Counted from the stretch's first letter, positions 21,485 through 30,067 are shown. The stretch is 64,000 bases of DNA from an uncultured Bacteroidales bacterium (GCA_934692905.1 CAKUUM010000002.1:1-64000), one strand, 5' to 3'. Notes: generated from the letters alone by a model not told the origin. A program made the numbers and translations.

Positions 21485-22231
21485 TTAAAAGAATAAGGGA
21501 AAACCTTTCTTTGCAGGCATCAATGCAGGAGCGTTGGACTTTGCGGAGTTGGGCTGATACTCAAGAATCAGACTATTCTGTTGCTGATAAACTAACAGCA
21601 CCATGGTTGCCTCTTCTGTAGTGGGAGCATTGAGGAAATAAACAGTTGACTTATCTTGGCTCATGCCAGCTGCTTGATATCTTTCCAAAGCGAAATACAA
21701 ATACTCGTTTATCATCTCTTTTGAAGTGATTTGAATTTGCAATGCACTAGCAATCAGTTTCTCCGTCCTAAATACGTAAGCCTCATAGATTCCTTTCTCT
21801 GCATTTTGCAGGTAAAATACAGAACTTTCGGTTTCGCCCGCAGGTTCACCTTTCTTTGCTTTCAGTTCTGCAGGAGTGCAGTTCCAATCCCACAGAGGCT
21901 CGGTAGCCATAGTGTATTTGGCTGCTACTTTCACATTATAAGTTGCTTTTTTATCACCTGCCGTAGCAGTAATAACAGCATCACCGATATGGTTACCAAA
22001 CAAAGTATCACCCGAGATGACAGCAACCCATTCATTACTACTTTCATAAGTAACAACAGCACCTTCGGGAGCACCAGTAGTGGAAAGTAAGATAGTGTCT
22101 GCGAAATGCAAGTCGCCATTGATACCATTGATAGCCATTTCGGGTTCCTTGTCGCCACCGCAACTTGACATAGCGACCATAGTAGCGATGCTGATTGCGC
22201 CCAGCATCAGAGCGTTTGTGAATTTCTTCAT
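21485..22231 (-). CDS. Putative lipoprotein with a bacterial Ig-like domain
   Basis: 248 residues. A type II signal peptide ends with the lipobox region VAMSSC (Cys24), so the protein is likely anchored in a membrane facing the periplasm or outside. Residues about 30-105 resemble a BIG_2-type Ig-like domain (GAVVTYESSNEWVAVISGD, GDAVITATAGDKKATYNVKV). The C-terminal part, from TEPLWDWNC on, is not recognised. A strong terminator follows. It is 36 bp from the Dabb gene, which it probably follows on one transcript. Confidence 0.65.
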   Translation of the reverse strand: MKKFTNALMLGAISIATMVAMSSCGGDKEPEMAINGINGDLHFADTILLSTTGAPEGAVVTYESSNEWVAVISGDTLFGNHIGDAVITATAGDKKATYNVKVAAKYTMATEPLWDWNCTPAELKAKKGEPAGETESSVFYLQNAEKGIYEAYVFRTEKLIASALQIQITSKEMINEYLYFALERYQAAGMSQDKSTVYFLNAPTTEEATMVLLVYQQQNSLILEYQPNSAKSNAPALMPAKKGFPLFF

Positions 22232-22267
22232 GCGTTTTGTTTATTTTTATAAGGTTAATCATGTGTT

Positions 22268-22573
22268 TTATTCTTCGTAGTCCACAGCAGCACGGGCAGA
22301 GCGACACTTGGCGATATAGCCTGCCACCTTGAGGTGCTCGGGGTGGTTCTGGTAGGTGCCGACATCCTCCCATGTGCGGAACTCGCAGATGAGGCAGATG
22401 TCGTAGTCGGTCTTCTTGGCGTTGGGTATGTTGATGCCCACCTCCTCGCTGACCAATACATCAATCTTGTCACGCAGGGACAACAAACCGTCCTTGATGA
22501 TTCGGGCATTCTCCAACTTGGTGTGCCCCTCCGCCTCGTCAAGGAGGCGGAAGAAAACGATATGCTTTATCAT
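22268..22573 (-). CDS. Dabb family (stress-responsive alpha/beta barrel) protein
   Basis: 101 residues starting MIKHIVFFRL, the usual Dabb opening. The family forms small dimeric ferredoxin-like barrels; some members are enzymes of aromatic polyketide pathways, but most bacterial ones have no known role. The internal HPEHLKVAGYI segment is typical. The frame is open further upstream to 22669, but that extension lies in a repeat and lacks similarity, so the ATG at 22573 is chosen. Confidence 0.85.
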   Translation of the reverse strand: MIKHIVFFRLLDEAEGHTKLENARIIKDGLLSLRDKIDVLVSEEVGINIPNAKKTDYDICLICEFRTWEDVGTYQNHPEHLKVAGYIAKCRSARAAVDYEE

Positions 22574-22587
22574 AACTTCGTTATTTT

Positions 22588-22714
22588 GGAATAAGGAGAA
22601 AGGAATAAGGAGTAAAGACAGATATGTATTGAATGGTGCGCGTTGAATAGTGCACATTAAATGGCGCACGGGCGCGACCGATACTAATAAGTCTTTCTTC
22701 CTTTCTCCTTATTC
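22588..22714. repeat. 127-bp inverted-repeat element (MITE-like)
   Basis: Perfect 17-bp inverted ends GAATAAGGAGAAAGGAA (22589-22605) and TTCCTTTCTCCTTATTC (22698-22714). Inside, three 14-bp tandem units: ATTGAATGGTGCGC (628-641), GTTGAATAGTGCAC (642-655) and ATTAAATGGCGCAC (656-669), numbered within 22,000. The left end is itself part of a 14-bp duplication. No ORF and no obvious target-site duplication. Confidence 0.55.
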
Positions 22715-22722
22715 TTTATTCA

Positions 22723-24738
22723 TTACCAGATAGATACGCGGTTGGCAGGGGCAACATAAAGGGGTGAAGCCTCGGTGACATGCCATGCGTCATACCATGC
22801 GTTGATGTGCGGGAGCGCACCGTTCACACGCCAGCGGCCCAGTGAGTGAGGGTCAGACTTCGTGCGCTGGAGTATCTCCTCGGGGCGGATATTGCCTGCC
22901 CATACGTTGGCATACGCCAAGAAGAAACGCTGCTCGGGCGTGAAGCCGTCCACTGTCTTCAGACGCTCGCTCTCAGGCTTAGCCGCCTCATTCTCCATAA
23001 ACGCCTGGAACGAAACCTGCAGTCCGCCATGGTCGGCGATATTCTCACCCAACGTGAAGGCCCCATTGGCGTGTACGCCCGGGGCAACCTCGATATTATT
23101 GAAGAACTCCTCCATGACCTTGGTGCGTGCATCGAAACGTGCCTTGTCCTCTGCCGTCCACCAGTTGTTGAGGTTACCGTCCTTGTCGAACTGGCAGCCT
23201 TGGTCGTCGAAGCCGTGGGTCATCTCATGCCCGATGACTACGCCGATAGCACCATAGTTGAAAGCATCGTCCGCCGCCATATCGAAGAACGGATACTGAA
23301 GGATGCCCGCGGGGAAACAAATCTCGTTGCTGGACGGGTTGTAGTAGGCGTTCACCGTCTGCGGGGTCATATACCATTTGGCTTTGTCCACCGGCTTACC
23401 GAGGAAACTGAGGCTGTAATCCTGCTCGAACTTCGATGCGCGTTGGAGGTTGGCGTAGTAGGTGAGGTTCGGGTCGATATTGAGGGCGGTATAGTCACGC
23501 CATGTGTCGGGGTAGCCAATCTTGATGGTGAAGGCATTGAGTTTCTCAATCGCCTTCTCCTTGGTCTCGTCGGACATCCATTCGAGAGCCTCGATACGCT
23601 CACCGAGAGCGTGCTGGAGGTTCTTGACCAGCGCAAGCATACGCTCTTTGTTCTCCTCAGGGAAGTACTTCTGCACGTACATCTGTCCGACAGCCTCGCC
23701 AAGGGTACCGTTGACGATACCTACGGCGCGCTTCCACAGCGGGCTCTGCTCCTGACGGCCGCTCAGGATACGACCGTAGAAGTCAAACGATGCCGTGTAT
23801 ATCTCATCGGTGAGGTAAGAAGCGCACCCGTCGATGGCTTGCCATGTGAACAAGGTCTTCATATCCTCCAACGGCTCGTCTGCCAGCATCTTACCCGCCT
23901 CCTGCAGGTGGCGAATCTGTCCCACAGACAGGCTGTCAGGGCTGATGTTCATACCCGCAAAATACACGTTCCAATCCACTTGCGGCACGAGGTTCTGCAG
24001 GTCGGCAATCGACATCTTGTTGTAGTTGGCAACGGGGTCGCGCAGTTCCACATTGTTGAGGGCTGCGGTGGCAAGGCGCGTCTCGAGGCGGAGCACGGTC
24101 TGTGCACGTTCTGCGGCATTGTCGATGCCGAAGAGCGTGAACATCTTCTCTATATATTTAAGGTACTCGGCACGTATCATCTGCGTGTGCTCGTCCTGGT
24201 CGAGGTAGTACTCCTTCTCGCCGAGGGCAAAGCCCGCCTGGCACTCGTTGAGGATATTTATGCTCGAATTGAGCGCGTCGGCATCCACGTACATCGCCCA
24301 AATGCCGTATTCCATTGCCTTGCCGAGCACCTCCGACCATTGTTCGGGGCTTGTGACGGCAGCAATCTCGTCCAGTGTAGGTTGGATAGCCGCGGTGCCT
24401 TCGGTGTTGCGGCGTGCGGTGTCCATAGCGAGGTTGTACATATCCCCAATCTTCTGCGCGATGGAGCCCTGCGGGTGTTTCTGCCCCGCGATATCGGTGA
24501 TGAGCCCGTTGACCTGCTCAAGGTTGTTGAGCGCCAACTTGTCGAAACTGCCGAAGCGGCTATACTCCGCGGGCAGCGGGTTCTCCTTCATCCAGCCGCC
24601 GCAGGCGAACTGGTAGAAGTCGTTTTGTGCCACCGCGGTGGTGTCCAGATTACTCAACGGGATACCCGTTGTTTGCTGTTTAGTGCACGCTATAAGAGCC
24701 ATAAGCGATAAACATGAAACTAAAAGAGGTTTGTTCAT
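22723..24738 (-). CDS. M13 family zinc metallopeptidase (neprilysin/PepO-like), lipoprotein
   Basis: A 671-residue peptidase that cleaves short peptides, likely in the periplasm. A type II signal peptide ends LIAC (Cys18). The large N-terminal M13_N domain is followed by the catalytic domain: substrate-binding NAYYNPSSNEICFPAGIL, zinc motif HEMTH (about residue 500) and the third ligand motif ENIADHGGL (about 560). The C-terminus ends NRVSIW, close to the terminal CxVW motif of the family with Ser and Ile replacing Cys-x-Val. A strong own promoter lies at 24777-24808. Confidence 0.93.
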   Translation of the reverse strand: MNKPLLVSCLSLMALIACTKQQTTGIPLSNLDTTAVAQNDFYQFACGGWMKENPLPAEYSRFGSFDKLALNNLEQVNGLITDIAGQKHPQGSIAQKIGDMYNLAMDTARRNTEGTAAIQPTLDEIAAVTSPEQWSEVLGKAMEYGIWAMYVDADALNSSINILNECQAGFALGEKEYYLDQDEHTQMIRAEYLKYIEKMFTLFGIDNAAERAQTVLRLETRLATAALNNVELRDPVANYNKMSIADLQNLVPQVDWNVYFAGMNISPDSLSVGQIRHLQEAGKMLADEPLEDMKTLFTWQAIDGCASYLTDEIYTASFDFYGRILSGRQEQSPLWKRAVGIVNGTLGEAVGQMYVQKYFPEENKERMLALVKNLQHALGERIEALEWMSDETKEKAIEKLNAFTIKIGYPDTWRDYTALNIDPNLTYYANLQRASKFEQDYSLSFLGKPVDKAKWYMTPQTVNAYYNPSSNEICFPAGILQYPFFDMAADDAFNYGAIGVVIGHEMTHGFDDQGCQFDKDGNLNNWWTAEDKARFDARTKVMEEFFNNIEVAPGVHANGAFTLGENIADHGGLQVSFQAFMENEAAKPESERLKTVDGFTPEQRFFLAYANVWAGNIRPEEILQRTKSDPHSLGRWRVNGALPHINAWYDAWHVTEASPLYVAPANRVSIW

Positions 24739-24776
24739 ATATTTTGGTATTTAGTTCTATTCGTCTGTTGGACGCG

Positions 24777-24808
24777 CAAAGGTACTGCTTTTCCTGAATA
24801 TATACAAG
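24777..24808 (-). promoter_or_regulatory. Promoter of the M13 peptidase gene
   Basis: Minus strand: TACCTTTG at 24784-24777 and CTTG at 24808-24805, 20 bp apart; leader of about 34 nt. Confidence 0.8.
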
Positions 24809-24958
24809 CGGGAACAACGAATATGATACACAAATACTTGCGCATAGGGGCTTAAAAACCGTCTGCAAGAATGTCATTTCCTTTGAAGAAACATTGGTTC
24901 GTTATCAACGAGTTGTTTGTTACATTCACCCCATAGACGCACATACCCCCCCTAAAAA

Positions 24959-26227
24959 CTACAGGAAAAATGGGAAAAAAGTGCATATAGCGTTTTTATA
25001 TGGATGTTTTGGAATGGAGAAGCGGATGCCAAGGTTGAGGTTGAAGTTGAAGGGGCGTTGCTTGTGGATAGTCTGCAGGGTGGAACGGTCATCGAAATAG
25101 TAAGCGGCACCCGGCTCTATATAAAGCCCCGCCCAGCGGGTGAAGTTGTACTGGATACCTGCAGAGAGGTTGACGGAGAACTGCCAAGGTTTGTCGGAAA
25201 TACGCTCTGTTTCAGTATGTTGTGTCTGTTTGCTCAACACATATTCCGTCGTGGTGTAGCCGCTGACGCACTTCTCTGCCAAGCCCCCGAGGGAAGCATA
25301 GATGTCGAGTTGCCGCCACGTATAGATATTGCACCTGAGGTTGAGCGGAATCCCTACGTAGTGCAAGGTCTGCTGTGTGGCGATGTAGTTGTCGGCGGAG
25401 CCCTCCTGTCCGTCCGCCAACAGGCAGGCATACGCCACGCCCGTCTCAAGACTCACGCGCGGGTGGAGTTGGTACGCGACATTCACACCTGCGCGGATGG
25501 GGATATGGTGCGTCAGGGTGCGCTGTGTCGGTTTGCTGCTATTCAGCAACATGACGCCGAGCATAGGGGCATCTGCCCATGCCACTCCATTAGACGATGC
25601 GCTAAGTGCCTTGTGGTTAGGCTGACAGGTGGCGGTGGTTGTGCTACTGAGTCCGCCTGCACCATAGGCGGAAAGCGCAAGGCTGCCACGCCAGCGGTCG
25701 TGCGATTCGAGGGAGGCAGGCTGCTCCTCCAACGGTATCTCGGGAAGAGTTGCGGGAAGGTCTTTTTTCTCCGTCGGGCGGGGCGTGGAGGGCTCCGAGA
25801 CGGGTGTGGTGGGGGGCTCTTGATGGCCTTCCGAGAGTGCGGGTTCGTCGGGTTGTGGTTGAGGGAGAGGTGTGGCTTGCGCTATGTTCCGACGGGGTGA
25901 GGGTTGGGGAAGTATTTCCTCATATATGGGCATGGTTTGTTGTGTATATTCCTGATTATCAGCGATAACCGTCTCTTGCTGTTCAGAGAGAGCCACTTGC
26001 GTGGGCGCAGTTGTCCGAGTGAGCCAGATGCCTGCTCCGCCGAGAGCAACGACCAACAATGCCACGGCTGCCGCATAGCCGTGTCCACTCCACCACAGGA
26101 GGAAGGGGACGCGCCGTTTTTCCTTTTTGGGCATCTGCGATTCTATCTGTTGCCACAAGCCGACGGGTTCGTACGTCTCAAAGTCCGACATGCGGTCGTG
26201 TATGTCGTTCAGCCAATTTTCTTTCAT
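24959..26227 (-). CDS. Anti-sigma-like/outer-membrane beta-barrel fusion protein
   Basis: 422 residues in four parts: a short cytoplasmic N-terminus (about 1-40) with FETYEPVGLWQQIESQM, a motif I associate with Bacteroidota sigma-linked membrane proteins; one transmembrane helix (about 53-73); a long Pro/Glu/Thr-rich linker (about 95-165); and a C-terminal domain of alternating strands resembling an eight-stranded PorT/OmpA-like barrel (about 175-415). The ATG at 26227 is chosen because it overlaps the stop of the sigma gene (ATGA), so translation is coupled; the frame's upstream extension lies wholly inside the sigma gene. Likely controls the sigma factor encoded just upstream (inference). 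Confidence 0.7.
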   Translation of the reverse strand: MKENWLNDIHDRMSDFETYEPVGLWQQIESQMPKKEKRRVPFLLWWSGHGYAAAVALLVVALGGAGIWLTRTTAPTQVALSEQQETVIADNQEYTQQTMPIYEEILPQPSPRRNIAQATPLPQPQPDEPALSEGHQEPPTTPVSEPSTPRPTEKKDLPATLPEIPLEEQPASLESHDRWRGSLALSAYGAGGLSSTTTATCQPNHKALSASSNGVAWADAPMLGVMLLNSSKPTQRTLTHHIPIRAGVNVAYQLHPRVSLETGVAYACLLADGQEGSADNYIATQQTLHYVGIPLNLRCNIYTWRQLDIYASLGGLAEKCVSGYTTTEYVLSKQTQHTETERISDKPWQFSVNLSAGIQYNFTRWAGLYIEPGAAYYFDDRSTLQTIHKQRPFNFNLNLGIRFSIPKHPYKNAICTFFPFFL

Positions 26228-26763
26228 AAAACGTTGTTTGCGGGGTGCTGTTTTATCCATTTAGCCAAGAGCGCCTTGGCGTGATGCAACTGCGAAGCCG
26301 AGGTACTCTCTGTGATATGCAAGAGGTCGGCTATCTCTTTGTGGCTCTTGCCCTCGATGACGTACAAGTTGAAGACTGTGCGATAGCCGTCAGGAAGAGC
26401 GCGTATCAGTTTGTATATCAGTTCAGTAGGTATGTCTGTAGTGTCGGGTTCGTCAGCGGGGATGTCCTCGACGGTGTCGATGTCCTGCCAGCAGATGTGG
26501 CTGTCGCGCAGCCATTTGAGTGCCTCGTTCACCACGATGCGCGTGAGCCACGCCCGAAGAGAGCCTTCGCCACGATAGACAAAAGTGGGGAAAGACGAGA
26601 AGATGCGGAGGAAACTGTCCTGCAGAATGTCGCGCACGTCCTCGTCGTTGGCGATGTAGCGGGCGCAGACGGCAGTGAGATGGCGCACGTATCGGGTATA
26701 GAGCAGGTGCGGTGCCGCAGCATCGCCACGTTGCAAACGCTTTACCAACTCTTGTTCGTCCAT
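26224..26763 (-). CDS. ECF-type RNA polymerase sigma factor
   Basis: 179 residues of the sigma-70 ECF class, with region 2 (about 20-90: DVRDILQDSFLRIFSSF, SLRAWLTRIVVNEALKWLR) and region 4 (about 120-175: LPDGYRTVFNLYVIEGKSHKEIADLLHITESTSASQLHHAKALL). It would direct RNA polymerase to a small regulon in response to an envelope or other signal. Its stop overlaps the start of the membrane/barrel protein gene by 4 bp, the usual layout for sigma and its regulator. No consensus housekeeping promoter was found upstream, consistent with self-regulation. Confidence 0.93.
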   Translation of the reverse strand: MDEQELVKRLQRGDAAAPHLLYTRYVRHLTAVCARYIANDEDVRDILQDSFLRIFSSFPTFVYRGEGSLRAWLTRIVVNEALKWLRDSHICWQDIDTVEDIPADEPDTTDIPTELIYKLIRALPDGYRTVFNLYVIEGKSHKEIADLLHITESTSASQLHHAKALLAKWIKQHPANNVL

Positions 26764-26812
26764 CTGTATTGTCAGTCTGTCTTACCGACAAGTAGTCTAA
26801 AAGTTACTCTTT

Positions 26813-26876
26813 GACGATGCGGGACGCATCGTCTCCACACCCAATTACCGCGGACGAGGCGTCCGCGTCCCCGGCA
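26813..26876 (+). repeat. Double REP-like palindrome
   Basis: GACGATGCG-GGA-CGCATCGTC (26813-26833) followed by CGCGGACG-AGG-CGTCCGCG (26849-26867) and TCCCCGGCA. Both hairpins have purine triloops. The second block, GAGGCGTCCGCGTCCCCGG, matches 5166-5184 apart from one base. Confidence 0.7.
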
Positions 26877-26920
26877 GGAGGTTGGTGCCAACCCTTTGTA
26901 AGCGCCCGAGAAGAACAGCA

Positions 26921-26964
26921 ATATCTACCGTATATCTACCGTGTATGTACCGTATATCAACCGT
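26921..26964 (+). repeat. 11-bp tandem array of a second sequence type (four units)
   Basis: ATATCTACCGT (26921-26931), ATATCTACCGT (932-942), GTATGTACCGT (943-953) and ATATCAACCGT (954-964). Same 11-bp period as the AATCACATACT family but an unrelated unit. It lies 40 bp beyond the NigD-like gene's stop. Confidence 0.85.
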
Positions 26965-27004
26965 AGTTGACAGCGCGGGGACAACGCGGGGGAAACATAA
27001 GGAA

Positions 27005-27757
27005 TTAGTCCACTCGAGAGGTCATTTCGGGGATGCTATTTATGAAAACCGATCGACGTGAACTGGGGCGCAGGTCAAACTCGACGGATTTCTCACCGCT
27101 GAAAGACTGCCATTTGAGGGTCATTCTTGTGGGATTGACAGAGGGACACATGGCGTTGAGGTTGAAAGCGATGAGAGCATCACCCATGGTGCCGTGGACG
27201 TCGCCAAGAGCATCGTGGCGCAACTCCAACTCGTAAAGGTTGTCGGGGTTTGTACCCGCTAAGAGATTGATATTGTGCTTCTTACCCATTCCACCCCAGA
27301 GCGTGCGCACACGCAAGGTGAGGTAACCGTCCTCGGCAATCGTGACCCAGTCGCGCACAATCTCTATCGGGTCGGTGCCATAGAGGGAGTCGTTCTGCGC
27401 GCCCTTGGAAAGCACGGGATATTTGGTTCGGATGCTGTCTATCCAGTTGATATACACGTGGTTGGCGATGTCCGTTTCGGAGTAGTTGACGAGTGCGCGC
27501 ACCTCCCTGCCGAAGGGTGAGCGCGTGATGTTGGTGGGGTAGAGCGTGGTGCTGTCGTCCAACTGGAGGATGAACAGGCTGTCGCCCTGCGTGCAGGCGG
27601 TGACGAGGGCGGTCGGGTAGTTGAGGTCGGGCTCGCGGGTGTTGCTGCACGCCGGCAGGAACAGGAGCAACAGGCTCAGGATGGTGATGCCCGCAAGCGC
27701 GTATGCCGCGTAGAAAAAGCGGGTTAGAGTCAGATTTTCATTCTTTTTCATACTCAT
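27005..27757 (-). CDS. NigD-like lipoprotein
   Basis: 250 residues. A type II signal peptide ends LPACSN (Cys37); start may be Met1 or Met3 (27751). The body matches the two-domain NigD-like plan: an N-terminal OB-like part (YPTALVTACTQGDSLFILQLDD, LYPTN) and a C-terminal beta-sandwich (GTDPIEIVRDW, KKHNINLL, ELRHDALGD). NigD-like proteins are surface or periplasmic lipoproteins common in Bacteroides; NigD itself is linked to a bacteriocin locus, but the general function is unknown. No bacteriocin genes are nearby. Confidence 0.85.
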   Translation of the reverse strand: MSMKKNENLTLTRFFYAAYALAGITILSLLLLFLPACSNTREPDLNYPTALVTACTQGDSLFILQLDDSTTLYPTNITRSPFGREVRALVNYSETDIANHVYINWIDSIRTKYPVLSKGAQNDSLYGTDPIEIVRDWVTIAEDGYLTLRVRTLWGGMGKKHNINLLAGTNPDNLYELELRHDALGDVHGTMGDALIAFNLNAMCPSVNPTRMTLKWQSFSGEKSVEFDLRPSSRRSVFINSIPEMTSRVD

Positions 27758-27861
27758 TGTCAGTTTGTTGGTTGAACATGATGATTAACTACCCTGTAAA
27801 TCCACTTGTGTTCATAATCTTGCATGAGCGGTGCGATTTTTCGTGATTTTTCGCAATTCGT

Positions 27862-27904
27862 GTATATAAAAAAGGAGATTACCCTGCGGAAGGATAATCT
27901 CCTT
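27862..27904 (-). terminator. Terminator of the DUF5606-Nif3-zinc ribbon operon
   Basis: AAGGAGATTA (27872-27881) pairs with TAATCTCCTT (27895-27904), extended by CCT/AGG inside; on the minus strand followed by TTTTATATAC. It starts 18 bp after the zinc-ribbon stop codon. Confidence 0.85.
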
Positions 27905-27922
27905 AAATGGTTGGTTGTCAGG

Positions 27923-28675
27923 TTATTCCTCGCCCATTTCGGGGTCCACCAAGATACGTCCGCAGAACTCGCAGACGATGATTTTCTTGCGCTGGCGGAT
28001 GTCCAACTGACGCTGTGCGGGAATCTTGCTGTGGCAACCGCCGCAACTGTCACGCTCGACCTTGACAACTGCCAAGCCGTTGTGCGCATTCTTGCGGATA
28101 CGACGGAAAGCGGTCAGCAGACGCTCGTCGATGCCCTTCTCGAGTTCCGTGGCACGGAGCATGAGTTTTTCGGTCTGGTCCTTGGTCTCGCCGAGGATGG
28201 AGTCGAGTTCGTTGCGCTTCTGGTTGAGGTCCACGGTGCGGTCCTCGATGTCGGAGATGGTCTTGGCTTTGTCCGCCTGACGCGCCTCTAAGTCAGCAGT
28301 GGCGGTGCGAATCTTCTTCTGCGACAACTCGATGTCAAGTTCCTGGTACTCAATCTCTTTGGTGAGATTGTCGAACTCACGGTTGTTGCGTACGTTGTTC
28401 TGCTGTTCGCGGTAGCGCGCGATGGCAGCGTTGCAGTTCTCGATGCGCACGCGGTGGTCGGAGATAGCGGTCTCCAACTCCTTGATGTCGTTCTCGATGT
28501 TCGAGAGGCGGGTCTTGAGTCCCTCGACCTCGTCGCTCATGTCCTTGACCTCCTGCGGCAACTCGCCCGCGAGGATACGCAACTCGTCGATTTTGGTGTC
28601 GACCTCTTGCAACTCGTAGAGCGCACGCAGTTTGTCCTCTACGGTCAACTCTTTTTCTACTTTCTCTTTTGCCAT
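27923..28675 (-). CDS. C4-type zinc ribbon coiled-coil protein (DUF164 type)
   Basis: 250 residues. A long antiparallel coiled coil (about 15-185) is followed by a C-terminal zinc ribbon with CGGCH (about 211) and CEFCG (about 234), giving four cysteines. The family is widespread in Bacteria; its member structures resemble a helical hairpin with a zinc knob, and a nucleic-acid role has been proposed but not settled. It is the third gene of an operon after a Nif3-like protein, the standard neighbour of this family in Bacteroidota. Confidence 0.9.
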   Translation of the reverse strand: MAKEKVEKELTVEDKLRALYELQEVDTKIDELRILAGELPQEVKDMSDEVEGLKTRLSNIENDIKELETAISDHRVRIENCNAAIARYREQQNNVRNNREFDNLTKEIEYQELDIELSQKKIRTATADLEARQADKAKTISDIEDRTVDLNQKRNELDSILGETKDQTEKLMLRATELEKGIDERLLTAFRRIRKNAHNGLAVVKVERDSCGGCHSKIPAQRQLDIRQRKKIIVCEFCGRILVDPEMGEE

Positions 28676-28707
28676 ATTCGTTTTGTTTTAGTTTAATCTT
28701 GTGATTG

Positions 28708-29508
28708 TCAGCGTGGTATGCTGTCGTTTGCGAAGTACAGGACGGGGCTGTGGTCGGTTGCGGCGACCTCCACTCTTATATAAGGTGTGAGCAGTTCGCG
28801 GAAGATGTCGCGGGTGAACTGCTCGCTCACCCAGTGGTCGAGGTCGATGATGCCGATGCGCCCGACGGCACTCTGCATCTCGTGGTACTTGAAGTCGGCG
28901 GAGATGTACACATCCGCCCCCTGTGCGATGGCGGTTTCCATAAATTCCGCCCCTGCTCCGCCGCATAAGGCGATGGTCTGCACCTCGGTTTTTAGGGGAG
29001 CTATGCAGCGTATGCCCGAGTGCTCTGTGAGGAAGGCATTATGCACAAGACGCACAAAATCAGCCCATTGCATTGGCGTTGGCAGGTTGCCAATCACGCC
29101 CAAGCCCACCTCTTCGTGCCCCTGTTGTGGGGAGAGGATGCGGTATTCCGAAATGCCGATGCGCTCTGCCATGCGCCCGCTGACACCATGGAGATAACTG
29201 TCCATGGATGTATGCGCGGAATAGATGGCTATGCCGTGGCGGATAGCCTGCTCCACGCACCGCTCCTGCGGCGTGCTGCCCGTGAGGTGCTTCAATCCGC
29301 GGAAGAGCAACGGGTGGTGGGATACAATGAGGTCGCAATGCTTAGCAATAGCCTCACTGACAATAGATTCCGTAACATCTACCGTCAACAATGCCGCCTT
29401 TACTTCCGCACTGCGTTCACCCACCTGCAGTCCCGAATTATCCCAAGCCTCCTGGTAACTCAAGGGAGCAACAGATTCTATGCTATTGATGATTTCCTGA
29501 AGAATCAA
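28708..29508 (-). CDS. Nif3-like dinuclear metal centre protein
   Basis: 266 residues of the Nif3/YqfO family, whose members form hexameric rings with two metal ions per subunit. Metal-ligand regions are visible: LIVSHHPLLF (about 60-69) and the C-terminal HWVSEQFTRDI. It is the short form without the inserted central domain. Often labelled GTP cyclohydrolase I type 2, but the physiological reaction is unclear. The reading frame has no ATG near its start; a TTG at 29508 overlapping the previous stop (TTGA) is the best start, so this gene probably uses a TTG codon coupled to DUF5606. Confidence 0.88.
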   Translation of the reverse strand: MILQEIINSIESVAPLSYQEAWDNSGLQVGERSAEVKAALLTVDVTESIVSEAIAKHCDLIVSHHPLLFRGLKHLTGSTPQERCVEQAIRHGIAIYSAHTSMDSYLHGVSGRMAERIGISEYRILSPQQGHEEVGLGVIGNLPTPMQWADFVRLVHNAFLTEHSGIRCIAPLKTEVQTIALCGGAGAEFMETAIAQGADVYISADFKYHEMQSAVGRIGIIDLDHWVSEQFTRDIFRELLTPYIRVEVAATDHSPVLYFANDSIPR

Positions 29509-30038
29509 CCTTTTTTGGCACCAACGCCCGTTTTTACGGACGCTACTGCGGATTTCTGCGTTTTCACCTGTGCCTTCGGCGCGGGTTTCTTCACATCTTG
29601 CTTCTTGTCCTCAACGGTAGCAGCCTCCTCTTCGCCCTCGTCCTCTTTGGTGGTGAAGTCGGTGATGCCGGCGTTGATGAGGATGTTGTACCATTGCACC
29701 AACTTGCGGATGTCGGTGGGATATACGCGGTCGCGGTCGAAGTCAGGCAACACCTCGGCGAAATAGGCGCGCATAGCGTCGTTGTCCGCCTTCTTGGGGT
29801 CGATGGATGCAACCTTCAAGCCCTCTTTCTCGCCCACTTTGGTCAGCACTTCGCCGAGGGCGATGTCGTCGCCCGTGGTGAACATCGACACCTCTGCCAG
29901 CGACACAATCTTGTCGCGCGCATAGGTAGGCATGCGTTTGCCGTCAATGAGCGACTCCACAATCAGCATGTTGTTGCCGCGACTTACCAACTTGTATAAC
30001 CCAGGTTTGCCCGTGATGGATAGGATATTCTTAAGCAT
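29505..30038 (-). CDS. DUF5606 domain protein
   Basis: 177 residues starting MLKNILSITGKPGLYKLVS, a highly conserved opening of this Bacteroidota family. The N-terminal globular part (1-130) is followed by a low-complexity tail rich in Lys, Ala, Glu and Val (about 135-177). Function unknown. A TTG two codons upstream (30044) is open but the ATG at 30038 matches the family start. First gene of the three-gene operon driven from 30068-30099. Confidence 0.85.
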   Translation of the reverse strand: MLKNILSITGKPGLYKLVSRGNNMLIVESLIDGKRMPTYARDKIVSLAEVSMFTTGDDIALGEVLTKVGEKEGLKVASIDPKKADNDAMRAYFAEVLPDFDRDRVYPTDIRKLVQWYNILINAGITDFTTKEDEGEEEAATVEDKKQDVKKPAPKAQVKTQKSAVASVKTGVGAKKG

Positions 30039-30067
30039 ATTCAACTCAGTTTATCTATTTTCGGCGG

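Noticed and set aside
22268..22669. Longer Dabb protein starting at 22669
   Set aside because: The extra 32 residues lie in the inverted-repeat element and the family starts at MIKHIVFF.
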